Part shown: positions 1-6,087 of the stretch, in pieces | Numbering within the stretch: the first letter of the stretch is position 1 | How the letters are laid out: each line of letters starts with the position of its first letter | Origin: JBKJVQ01 sp046717125 | Lineage (GTDB): Bacteria > Pseudomonadota > Alphaproteobacteria > Rhizobiales > Methyloligellaceae | DNA length: 12,513 nucleotides | Assembly (NCBI GenBank): GCA_046717125.1 | Contig: JBKJVQ010000085.1 | Coordinates: 1-12,513 of the forward strand | Direction: 5' to 3' | Position numbers and translations under genes: made by a program | Notes under the pieces: model-generated | Told to the model about the DNA's origin: nothing | Database searches by the model: none | Seen by the model: the letters and a program-made list of their open reading frames with translations, nothing else

Positions 1-114
1 GAGACGTTCATTGTCGCCATCGATAGTTGCCTCGCGAGAATGACAGAAATTGCCAATTATTGCCAAGATAGCGCACCGCTGCGCTTTCGCAAGTTCGTCC
101 CGAGGTTCATGAAC
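1..114. other. Intergenic stretch, possible start of a leftward gene
   Basis: No complete gene is visible here. On the minus strand an ATG at position 20, with a second ATG at 11, could begin a gene that leaves the window; a GAGG lies about 10 nt before the ATG at 20. Only six codons are present, so this is a possibility and not a call. Positions 50-66 hold two direct copies of TTGCCAA separated by TTA (10-bp period), upstream of that possible start. Two same-face half-sites of this kind could be an operator, but a chance repeat in an AT-richer spacer is equally possible. Confidence 0.25.
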
Positions 115-1125
115 TCACTTCGTGCAAGCGATCTCGGCGAAGCCGTCGCAGCCGTCATGGTCGCACACGAGGCGCGATGCGATCTGCCGCGTCGGCTCGT
201 TCGCACCGATCCTGGGGTCGGGGGCGAACGACAAGGCCTCGACGAAGCCGTTGAGCTTGCAGAATTCATCCGCCGTCGCCTTGCCGCAACGATCCTTCCA
301 GCCTCGGCACCAGTCGAGCCGGCGCCCTTCAAAGGTCGGCGCATCGAAGACCTGGAGGATGGGGCGGATCGGTGGCGCGCCCGCCGCGGCCAGCATCGCC
401 GTCTCGGGCGGCGGGGGACCGGAGTCTTCGGTCGCGTCCATGCTCGTTGTCGCCGAGACAGGCAGGGCTCGCGCGGACGAGACGGAGGCCGCTGCCTCCG
501 CCGGGGCGTTCTCGGGCGTGATCACGCGGACCGAAGGGGCTGGTTCCGAGGCGGAATCCGGGGCAGGAACGGCCTCAGCTGACGGGGCGCTTGGTGTGAT
601 CGCCGCCGTGGTCTCCGGGAGTGGAAGGGGCTCCGGTGCGGCGGCGGAAGGCTTGTCGGCCGCCGCAGTCTCTGCGGCAGGGGCGGGAAGGGGCGGCGGT
701 TCCGTCTCAGGCGCGGGAGTGGTCACCGCGGTCTTGATCGATTCCGCCGTGGGCACGGCGACGGGCGTCTCCGCACTCTCGGCGGGGTTGGGCTCGACCG
801 TTTCGAGCTTGACGCAGGTGATCTCCTTGAAGCCGTCGCATTCGGCCGCGTCGCAGAGCGCGCCGGTGGCGATCAGCCGGGTGGGCGATTTTTCACCGAT
901 GCGCGGCGCCTTCTCGAAACTCGCCACGCCGGCGAAGCCCTGTGCCACGCACCAGGCGCCCGCGGCAGGCTCGCCGCAATCCGCGCCCAAGTTGGCGCAC
1001 CAGCCAAGGCGGTTGCCGTTGAACATCGGCTTCTCGACGGTCTTGGTGCCCGCCGAAAGATGTGCCGTGAGAACAAACAGAATCGTGCCGCTCAGAATCG
1101 CGGCCGGTGCCACCCTCCGAAGCAT
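115..1125 (-). CDS. Secreted protein with two six-cysteine modules joined by a Pro/Ala/Glu-rich linker
   Basis: The product is 336 aa. Residues 1-25 look like a signal peptide (MLRR then a hydrophobic stretch ending near AHLSAG), so it should be exported to the periplasm or cell surface. Residues 35-106 and 265-336 are two copies of one module. Each has six cysteines at identical spacing (C43, C50, C59, C91, C96, C104; C273, C280, C289, C321, C326, C334) and shared RL-WC, IG-PTR, CDGF and final I-C-K motifs, so three disulfides per module are likely. Residues 107-262 are a low-complexity Pro/Ala/Glu/Ser/Thr linker. The second module ends exactly at the C-terminus. I have seen similar single modules in proteobacterial hypothetical proteins but cannot name the family or a function. 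AGGA six nt before the ATG supports the start. It lies 140 bp downstream of the SGNH hydrolase gene on the same strand; co-transcription is possible but not shown. Confidence 0.85.
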   Translation of the reverse strand: MLRRVAPAAILSGTILFVLTAHLSAGTKTVEKPMFNGNRLGWCANLGADCGEPAAGAWCVAQGFAGVASFEKAPRIGEKSPTRLIATGALCDAAECDGFKEITCVKLETVEPNPAESAETPVAVPTAESIKTAVTTPAPETEPPPLPAPAAETAAADKPSAAAPEPLPLPETTAAITPSAPSAEAVPAPDSASEPAPSVRVITPENAPAEAAASVSSARALPVSATTSMDATEDSGPPPPETAMLAAAGAPPIRPILQVFDAPTFEGRRLDWCRGWKDRCGKATADEFCKLNGFVEALSFAPDPRIGANEPTRQIASRLVCDHDGCDGFAEIACTK

Positions 1126-1265
1126 TGCTTCCTCGTTTCAGGTCGTTCGAGCGCCACCCAGCCGACCGGTGAACGATGGAATTGATGCCGGGCCGCAGCG
1201 TCGCCGCGCGTCCCTTTTCCCACCCCGGAGTCAGGGCGCGAATCGTGTCGGGAAGATGGCATTGG

Positions 1266-1901
1266 TCAGTCCTGGACCCGTTGGATCAGCGCCTCGACCG
1301 TCGGCAGCATCCGCCCGACCACGACCGCATAGCCGTCGGCGTTGAGATGGCGGCCGAGGTCGCCGTCGATCACGTACCGGCCGCGCTTCCGGCCGAGCGT
1401 CGTCACGCCGGCGAAGAAGTCGGGGTAGTAGAGCGCGCCGTTCTTCGCGGCGACGGCAGAGAAATCGTTGGGGTCGAAGCCGACGAGGAGCACCTCCAGG
1501 CCGCGGCTCCTGAGATGCCCGACGATCATGTCGAGGTTTCGGGCGATCACGTCTGCGGGGACACTCTTCCTGTAGTCGTTCCGGCCGAGGAAGACGATGG
1601 CCGCGTCGGTCCCCTCGGGCACGCTGTCGGTCAGCCGCGCCATGGTCTCGGCCGTCATGTCGCCGTTCTGTCCGCCGTTGACGATGACGACGTCGTGCCC
1701 CTTGGCCCGGAGCAGTGTCTCGAGCTGCGCCGGGTAGGCCTGCTCACGCGGAAGCTCGTAGCCGTAAGTGTTGCTGTCGCCGATGGCGACGATGCGCACT
1801 GTGTCCGCGAGCGCCGGCGCGGGCGCCGCGACGACGCACAGTGCGACGAGGAGCGCGGCAAGTGTCGACCCTGCCGCAAAGCTTCCGACTCTGAGGGCCA
1901 T
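1266..1901 (-). CDS. Exported SGNH/GDSL-family hydrolase (TesA-like esterase/lipase)
   Basis: The predicted product (211 aa) is a serine esterase of the SGNH superfamily that probably acts in the periplasm; the substrate cannot be inferred. Residues 1-32 form a signal peptide ending in an ALA-D-type cleavage site. Family blocks are visible: GDSN at 41-44 (nucleophile S43), NGD with G80 as the oxyanion glycine, GRND with N108, and DGDLGRHLN with catalytic H185. The acidic residue is placed D-x3-H (D181) or D-x5-H (D179) before the histidine, instead of the usual D-x2-H, so the last block carries a small insertion. The frame is open to 1982, but I chose the ATG at 1901: it has GAGGGAG about 8 nt upstream, starts directly with the signal peptide, and a candidate promoter lies inside the would-be extension. 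It is transcribed divergently from cysS. Confidence 0.9.
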   Translation of the reverse strand: MALRVGSFAAGSTLAALLVALCVVAAPAPALADTVRIVAIGDSNTYGYELPREQAYPAQLETLLRAKGHDVVIVNGGQNGDMTAETMARLTDSVPEGTDAAIVFLGRNDYRKSVPADVIARNLDMIVGHLRSRGLEVLLVGFDPNDFSAVAAKNGALYYPDFFAGVTTLGRKRGRYVIDGDLGRHLNADGYAVVVGRMLPTVEALIQRVQD

Positions 1902-1943
1902 GCCCCGCTTCTCCCTCGATCGACCGGCCCCCCGGAAGCGGCG

Positions 1944-1973
1944 ATTATTGCAATACTTGACGAGAAAGGTGAA
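1944..1973 (-). promoter_or_regulatory. Candidate sigma70-type promoter of the SGNH hydrolase gene
   Basis: On the minus strand TTCACC (1973-1968) and AATAAT (1949-1944) are separated by 18 nt, matching 4/6 and 5/6 of the classical -35 and -10 consensus. Transcription would begin near 1937, leaving a leader of about 36 nt before the ATG at 1901. The AT-rich patch stands out in the 238-bp divergent spacer 1902-2139. On the plus strand only a CTTGAC at 2080-2085 with no good -10 partner is seen for cysS. This rests on motif match alone. Confidence 0.35.
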
Positions 1974-2139
1974 ATCCGCCATTTAGCCGCGCATGACGGC
2001 TGTGACGCGCGCAGGCGCGATCTGCATTTGCGGGATCATTATTACCGGCTAGCACCGACGCTGGCTGAGGCCGTCCTCGCTTGACCCTTCCAAGACAGAG
2101 ACGATCGCCCCGGCCGGCGGGCGAGGGATACGTCTCGAC

Positions 2140-3570
2140 ATGGGCCTGAGGCTTCACAATACGCTGACCCGGACGAAGCAGGACTTCGTCCCGATCGATC
2201 CGTCGAACGTCCGCATGTATGTCTGCGGGCCGACGGTCTACGACTTCGCCCATATCGGCAATGCGCGGCCGCTGATCGTCTTCGACGTGCTGTTCCGGTT
2301 GCTCCGGCATCTCTACGGGCCGGACCACGTCACCTACGCCCGCAACATCACCGACGTCGACGACAAGATCAACGCGCGGGCGGCGGAGGAATATGCCGAC
2401 CTGCCGCTCAACGAGGCGATCCGGCTGGTGACGGAGCGCACGACCGCGCAGTTCCACGAGGACGTGGCGGCGCTTGGCTGCCTTGAGCCAACGGTCGAGC
2501 CGCGGGCGACCGACCATATCGCCGAGATGAAGGCGATGATCGAGACGCTGGTGGCCAAGGGCTACGCCTATGTCGCCGACGATCACGTGCTCTTCCATGT
2601 GGCGGCGATGAAGGACTACGGGCGGCTCTCCAACCGCACGCTCGACGAGATGATCGCAGGCGCCCGCGTCGAGGTCGCGCCCTACAAGCGCGACGCGACG
2701 GACTTCGTTCTCTGGAAGCCGTCGAAGCCGGGCGAGCCGGCATGGCCGTCGCCGGCGGGCATCTCCACGCCGGGGCGTCCGGGGTGGCACCTCGAATGCT
2801 CCGCGATGTCGGACCGCTGGCTGTGGCAGGAGGCGCTGCCGACGCTGTCGGAGGCAGGTCGCGCCCACCCGCACGAATTCGACATCCACGGCGGCGGCAT
2901 CGACCTCGTCTTCCCCCACCACGAGAACGAGATCGCGCAATCGCGCTGCGCCCACGGCACGGACGTCATGGCCCGCTATTGGCTCCACAACGGCTTCCTC
3001 CAGGTCGAGGGAGAGAAGATGTCGAAGAGCATCGGGAATTTCATCACCATCCGGGATGTCCTCGCCGACTGGCCGGGCGAGGTCGTGCGCCTCGCCATGC
3101 TGAAGACGCACTACCGCCAGCCGATCGACTGGACCGTGAAGGGACTGGAGGAGTCGCGAAGCGTGTTGGCGAAATGGTATCAGCAGACGGACGACTGCGC
3201 GAAATCTTCAGGCGTTGAACTCTCGGTCTTAGAAGACGATTTAAACTTTCCCGGCGAAATTGCGCGTTTGCACGGACTGTATTCCGATGGCCGGGCGGCG
3301 GAGCTGCTGTCTGGTCTAAAACTCCTTGGATTCTCGGGCCGGCTAGAAGCCATTCGCCATACGATCGTCGATTATCCAGGAACAGCAAATATTGGCTTGC
3401 AGGGCCAACCGGTCGACGCTCGCATCGTAGAAACAAAGATCGACCAACGAAGGCAAGCTCGTCAGGCCAAAAACTTCGCCGAGGCCGACCGCATCCGCGA
3501 CGAACTCGCCGCCATGGGCGTCATGCTGAAGGACAGCCCGGCAGGCACGACCTGGGAGATTGCGCGGTAG
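2140..3570 (+). CDS. cysS: Cysteine--tRNA ligase (cysteinyl-tRNA synthetase)
   Basis: This cytoplasmic class I aminoacyl-tRNA synthetase charges tRNA-Cys with cysteine using ATP. The 476-aa length is usual for alphaproteobacteria. The HIGH-type signature is HIGN at 38-41 after C29-GPTVYD, and KMSKS is at 293-297. The zinc ligands align with those of E. coli CysRS: C29, C220 (WHLECSAMS), H260 and E264 (FPHHENE). A short insertion between C220 and the HGGGID motif is typical of this group. The C-terminal anticodon-binding region ends with the conserved FAEADRIRDELAAMG stretch. The ATG gives the standard N-terminus and has GAGGGA about 11 nt upstream. An oddity is that roughly codons 349-445 are much lower in GC than the rest of the gene, with codons such as TTA, CTA and AAA otherwise rare here. 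The gene converges with the HlyD gene, leaving 32 bp between stops. Confidence 0.98.
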   Translation: MGLRLHNTLTRTKQDFVPIDPSNVRMYVCGPTVYDFAHIGNARPLIVFDVLFRLLRHLYGPDHVTYARNITDVDDKINARAAEEYADLPLNEAIRLVTERTTAQFHEDVAALGCLEPTVEPRATDHIAEMKAMIETLVAKGYAYVADDHVLFHVAAMKDYGRLSNRTLDEMIAGARVEVAPYKRDATDFVLWKPSKPGEPAWPSPAGISTPGRPGWHLECSAMSDRWLWQEALPTLSEAGRAHPHEFDIHGGGIDLVFPHHENEIAQSRCAHGTDVMARYWLHNGFLQVEGEKMSKSIGNFITIRDVLADWPGEVVRLAMLKTHYRQPIDWTVKGLEESRSVLAKWYQQTDDCAKSSGVELSVLEDDLNFPGEIARLHGLYSDGRAAELLSGLKLLGFSGRLEAIRHTIVDYPGTANIGLQGQPVDARIVETKIDQRRQARQAKNFAEADRIRDELAAMGVMLKDSPAGTTWEIAR

Positions 3571-3602
3571 CTCCCGCGATGTTTACGCGGTGGGCAAGCG
3601 GC

Positions 3603-4835
3603 TCAATGTCCCGAAAGGACGAGCGTTTTCACGGGAAGAAGCAGCGCCTGGATTCTGAGGATGACGGCGTGGACCACGCCGACCGCGTCTACCATGTGCA
3701 GAAACAGCCATCGCGACGTGCTCAGTCCCTCTGCGGCGAGCAGGTCGTGATTGTTGGTATACGCATTGGCGATGCAACTGCTGCCGGGCGGCACGCCATC
3801 AAAGCCTCCCTGGAAAAGCGGTTCCATGAACACGGTGATGGTTCCGGGTCTGACCACTTGCTGAGGGTCCAGCAGCTGATCCGAGGCCCTCACCTGACCG
3901 GCGGCTATCAGGTCCTGCACCTCCGTCACGACCATTGGGATGATGGTCATGGGCTGAGACATGCACGTGATTTCGCCGATCATGCCGATCTTCATCACCT
4001 GGGCTTCGATCTGGCCAAAACCCGCTACCAGCGCCTTCCTGCCGGCTTGCGTCGGGACGAGAACGCCCGCCGGGCGCATCACAGGATTGACGATGTCGCC
4101 GACGCGCAGCGTGAACTGCTCCATTCTGCCGTCGAGCCCGGCATAAACGACGGTCTTGTCCAATTCGACCTGCGCCTCGGCCAACGCAGCTTCCGCGCTT
4201 GCCCGTTGCGCCGGCAGCACCGAGGCAATCTGCGCCTCGACCGACTGCTTGCCCGCGAGCGCCGCGGATACGCCTGCGCGGCGCCCTTCAACGGCGTTTT
4301 GAAGTTTCTCGATCTCGCGCACCGCCACGATAGAGGCGTTCCGCTTCTGAAGCTCGGTCTTGGTTTCCAGCTCGTCGACCGCCTGCTGATAAGCGCTTTC
4401 CGCCTCCTGAATTTTGGCGCTCGCCCCCGCCAGCTCGGTCTTCGCCAGTTCCAGCGAAGCGTCAATTTCAAGCATCCGCTGACGCACGGTCTTGACGGCC
4501 GCTTCCTGCTTTGAACTGTCGAGCTTGAAGATGCGCTGACCAGCGATAACCTTGTCCCGAAGGCCGACATAGACTTCCGTCACGCGCCCGGAGCCTTCGG
4601 GAAGGATGGGTACCGTACGATAAAGGGAGACCGCGCTGGTGGTGGACGGATGATAGTAGAGAATAAGCGTCAGCAGCGCGACTGTGAGGATAAGGCAGGT
4701 CGTGATTCCATAGCGAAGCTCGAACCAAACAGAGTAGAGGGTTAATTCACGGCCAATTCTTTTTCCCTGGACATACCGCCGATAGAGAAAGTCGGGAAAA
4801 ACCGTGAAAAGTGAGCACAGCAGCACTTCGATCAT
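3603..4835 (-). CDS. HlyD-family membrane fusion protein (periplasmic adaptor)
   Basis: The 410-aa product is an inner-membrane-anchored adaptor of the HlyD/EmrA/YiaV type, which joins an inner-membrane transporter to the outer part of an export system. The order is a cytoplasmic N-terminus with a basic YRRYVQGKR segment, one membrane helix at about 43-61, the first lipoyl half near 75-108 (EGSGRVTEVYVG), a long Ala/Glu/Gln/Lys-rich coiled-coil hairpin at about 109-226, the second lipoyl half from about 227 (VYAGLDGRMEQFTLRVGD), then a beta-barrel region. No transporter or outer-membrane partner lies in the window. The upstream gene encodes a small membrane protein, resembling the E. coli yiaW-yiaV pairing. 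The start ATG sits in an ATGA that would be a stop/start overlap if the upstream gene has lost one base. GAAGGG lies about 8 nt before the ATG. Confidence 0.92.
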   Translation of the reverse strand: MIEVLLCSLFTVFPDFLYRRYVQGKRIGRELTLYSVWFELRYGITTCLILTVALLTLILYYHPSTTSAVSLYRTVPILPEGSGRVTEVYVGLRDKVIAGQRIFKLDSSKQEAAVKTVRQRMLEIDASLELAKTELAGASAKIQEAESAYQQAVDELETKTELQKRNASIVAVREIEKLQNAVEGRRAGVSAALAGKQSVEAQIASVLPAQRASAEAALAEAQVELDKTVVYAGLDGRMEQFTLRVGDIVNPVMRPAGVLVPTQAGRKALVAGFGQIEAQVMKIGMIGEITCMSQPMTIIPMVVTEVQDLIAAGQVRASDQLLDPQQVVRPGTITVFMEPLFQGGFDGVPPGSSCIANAYTNNHDLLAAEGLSTSRWLFLHMVDAVGVVHAVILRIQALLLPVKTLVLSGH

Positions 4836-5451
4836 GGTTCACGCCCTTCCGCCAGCGGCGCCGCCGCTTGCGCAAACGGGGCTCTACGGGAGGAACGCTG
4901 TCGGCGAGGACGACGGGCGGGGGGCCTGCAACCTCGCCCGGTGACGGAAGCGGCGTCGTCTCTCCGCCCTCCTTTGCCGAAACGCTGACCATCTCCTCCA
5001 TTTTCTGTTGCTGCGGCTCGATGCTTTCTGCAGGGCCCACCGAGATCGCGGCAGCGCCGTCGCGCGCCTCCTCCGGCCTGAGGCTTCCGGCGGATGCAAA
5101 CCGCGGGGTCCGGCCAGCCATCCGCGCGAGCGACTCGGACATATTCGAAAGGGGCGTGAAGAAGTCGGGGATTGGAATCAGCGCCAGCAACAATGCCGCC
5201 ACCCAGAACAGATTATTGTGCGTGAATAGTGCGATCAGTGCGAGGACAGCCACAAGCTGATACTGGAGCTGGCTGGTTCCGTGTGCAATTCGCTCGGGCA
5301 GCGCGTGAAGCCGGAAATAGAGGCTTCCAAGCAAGACAACGATGAGCACAAGAAACACGACCGATCCCGTGAACAGGACGTCTGTTTCTCCAGGAGCGGT
5401 GATGAAATTAGGCAGGTGATGAGGTGCTGCTGGGTGCATCGCTTCGGACAT
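4747..5451 (-). CDS. Small multi-pass inner-membrane protein, 3' end probably frameshifted
   Basis: As read, the product is 234 aa. Hydrophobic segments lie at about 26-47, 61-78 and 80-97, followed by a cytoplasmic or periplasmic tail rich in Pro, Glu and Ala. The closest idea is a YiaW/DUF3302-like partner of the HlyD protein encoded next to it; the link rests on arrangement and topology, not a recognised motif. The ATG at 5451 has GAGGAG 8 nt upstream; a GTG at 5454 is possible but too close to that site. The last part is suspicious: after VPPVEPR the frame becomes Arg/Lys-rich and runs 89 bp into the HlyD gene. One extra C in the C4 run at 4878-4881 would instead give a tail ending PLAEGREP, with TGA at 4834-4832 overlapping the HlyD ATG as ATGA, and a 206-aa protein. 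I think the true 3' end is 4832. Confidence 0.75.
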   Translation of the reverse strand: MSEAMHPAAPHHLPNFITAPGETDVLFTGSVVFLVLIVVLLGSLYFRLHALPERIAHGTSQLQYQLVAVLALIALFTHNNLFWVAALLLALIPIPDFFTPLSNMSESLARMAGRTPRFASAGSLRPEEARDGAAAISVGPAESIEPQQQKMEEMVSVSAKEGGETTPLPSPGEVAGPPPVVLADSVPPVEPRLRKRRRRWRKGVNHDRSAAVLTFHGFSRLSLSAVCPGKKNWP

Positions 5452-5456
5452 CACCG

Positions 5457-5660
5457 CTACTCCTCAATCACGATGTCAATCGAGCAGGTCGTGCCGATCT
5501 GCCGGTCTCGAACCGCAAACATATTACCTGAATTCACGACAATTTTTCGATGGGACGACGCCGACGGTTCACAAGGCGTTGGGGCGGGCGGCGGTAGCGC
5601 CGGCTCCACGTTTCGCCGTTGATCGGTCTCCCGGACGCTGGCGCACGTCTCCGCAAGCAC
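5457..5660 (-). CDS. Doubtful small ORF, possible 67-aa protein
   Basis: A GTG-initiated frame lies between the Lrp-like gene and the membrane-protein gene, all on one strand. It begins 28 nt after the preceding stop, and its stop TAG lies 5 nt before the next ATG, so the GAGGAG ribosome site of the next gene encodes its last two Glu codons. The product has a Pro-rich middle (EPALPPPAPTPCEPS) and an ordered-looking C-terminus (VRDRQIGTTCSIDIVIEE). No Shine-Dalgarno sequence precedes the GTG, there is no signal peptide or membrane helix, and I recognise no family. The tight packing favours a real gene; the missing ribosome site argues against it. It may instead be a leader containing the promoter of the membrane protein/HlyD pair. 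Confidence 0.3.
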   Translation of the reverse strand: MLAETCASVRETDQRRNVEPALPPPAPTPCEPSASSHRKIVVNSGNMFAVRDRQIGTTCSIDIVIEE

Positions 5661-5690
5661 CCCGGCGATATGGTTGCACCGACCAAGTTG

Positions 5691-5942
5691 CTACCTCCGC
5701 GGCTTCACCACAGCGATAATGTTCGACTGCACCACGCCATCAACGCCAGCGATTTTCTGGAGCAAGGCGGCATTCGCCGATTCGAGATCGGGACAGTCGA
5801 TCTGCGCGACCAGCTTCTCCTCGTTGAGCTTCACGGCGTGGCTGATCGTGCATTGCGCCAGCTCCAGCGCCTTCAGGGCTTTGAGCGAGGCATCCGCATT
5901 GGCGCTGCCCAGAAGCTCGATGAAGAGAAAAACGTTCAGCAT
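5691..5942 (-). CDS. Small stand-alone Lrp/AsnC effector-domain-like protein
   Basis: The 83-aa product has the beta-alpha-beta-beta-alpha-beta pattern of the dimeric alpha/beta-barrel (RAM) domain that binds amino acids in Lrp/AsnC regulators: a first strand NVFLFIELLG, a helix with DASLKALKAL, a strand around LVAQIDC, a helix DLESANAALLQKI, and a closing strand VQSNIIAVVKP. There is no DNA-binding helix-turn-helix. The frame is open upstream to 6086, but the ATG at 5942 has AAGGAAAGG about 8 nt before it and starts directly on the first strand. It is the first gene of the leftward cluster and is divergent from cimA across 145 bp. A role as a small-molecule-binding modulator is an inference from fold and position; the family call itself is tentative because the domain is short and poorly conserved. 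Confidence 0.7.
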   Translation of the reverse strand: MLNVFLFIELLGSANADASLKALKALELAQCTISHAVKLNEEKLVAQIDCPDLESANAALLQKIAGVDGVVQSNIIAVVKPRR

Positions 5943-6087
5943 GATTTCGGCCTTTCCTTCGCGGCAAGTTGCGTAGCTTGACTCGGGGTCGCACGCTGTT
6001 CCAGTGGACAGTGCGATCGCCCCTAACTGACCGGGCCGTCTTCTCGCCGTCGTCGACACATGCTGAAGTTTGCCAAATGATTGCAAA

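Noticed and set aside
40..1345. Long plus-strand open frames (180 and 407 codons) opposite the six-cysteine protein gene
   Set aside because: They are Arg/Ser/Ala-rich antisense frames of a GC-rich gene; the minus-strand frame has a signal peptide, a ribosome site and an internal domain duplication.
1176..2084. 302-codon plus-strand open frame opposite the SGNH hydrolase
   Set aside because: It has no recognisable domain, while the minus strand carries all SGNH blocks and a signal peptide.
1945..3111. 388-codon minus-strand open frame opposite cysS
   Set aside because: It is the antisense shadow of the catalytic domain of cysS and is rich in His/Arg/Asp with no family pattern.
3571..3602. 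Short hairpin (CCGCG/CGCGG) between the convergent cysS and HlyD stops as a bidirectional terminator
   Set aside because: The stem is only five base pairs and no T-run follows on either strand.
3579..4514. 311-codon plus-strand open frame opposite the HlyD gene
   Set aside because: It is a His/Arg/Asp-rich shadow; the minus strand shows the complete HlyD architecture.
4747..4835. 89-bp overlap of the membrane protein and HlyD genes as a functional dual-coding region
   Set aside because: The extended tail has out-of-frame character and is better explained by a one-base frameshift upstream.
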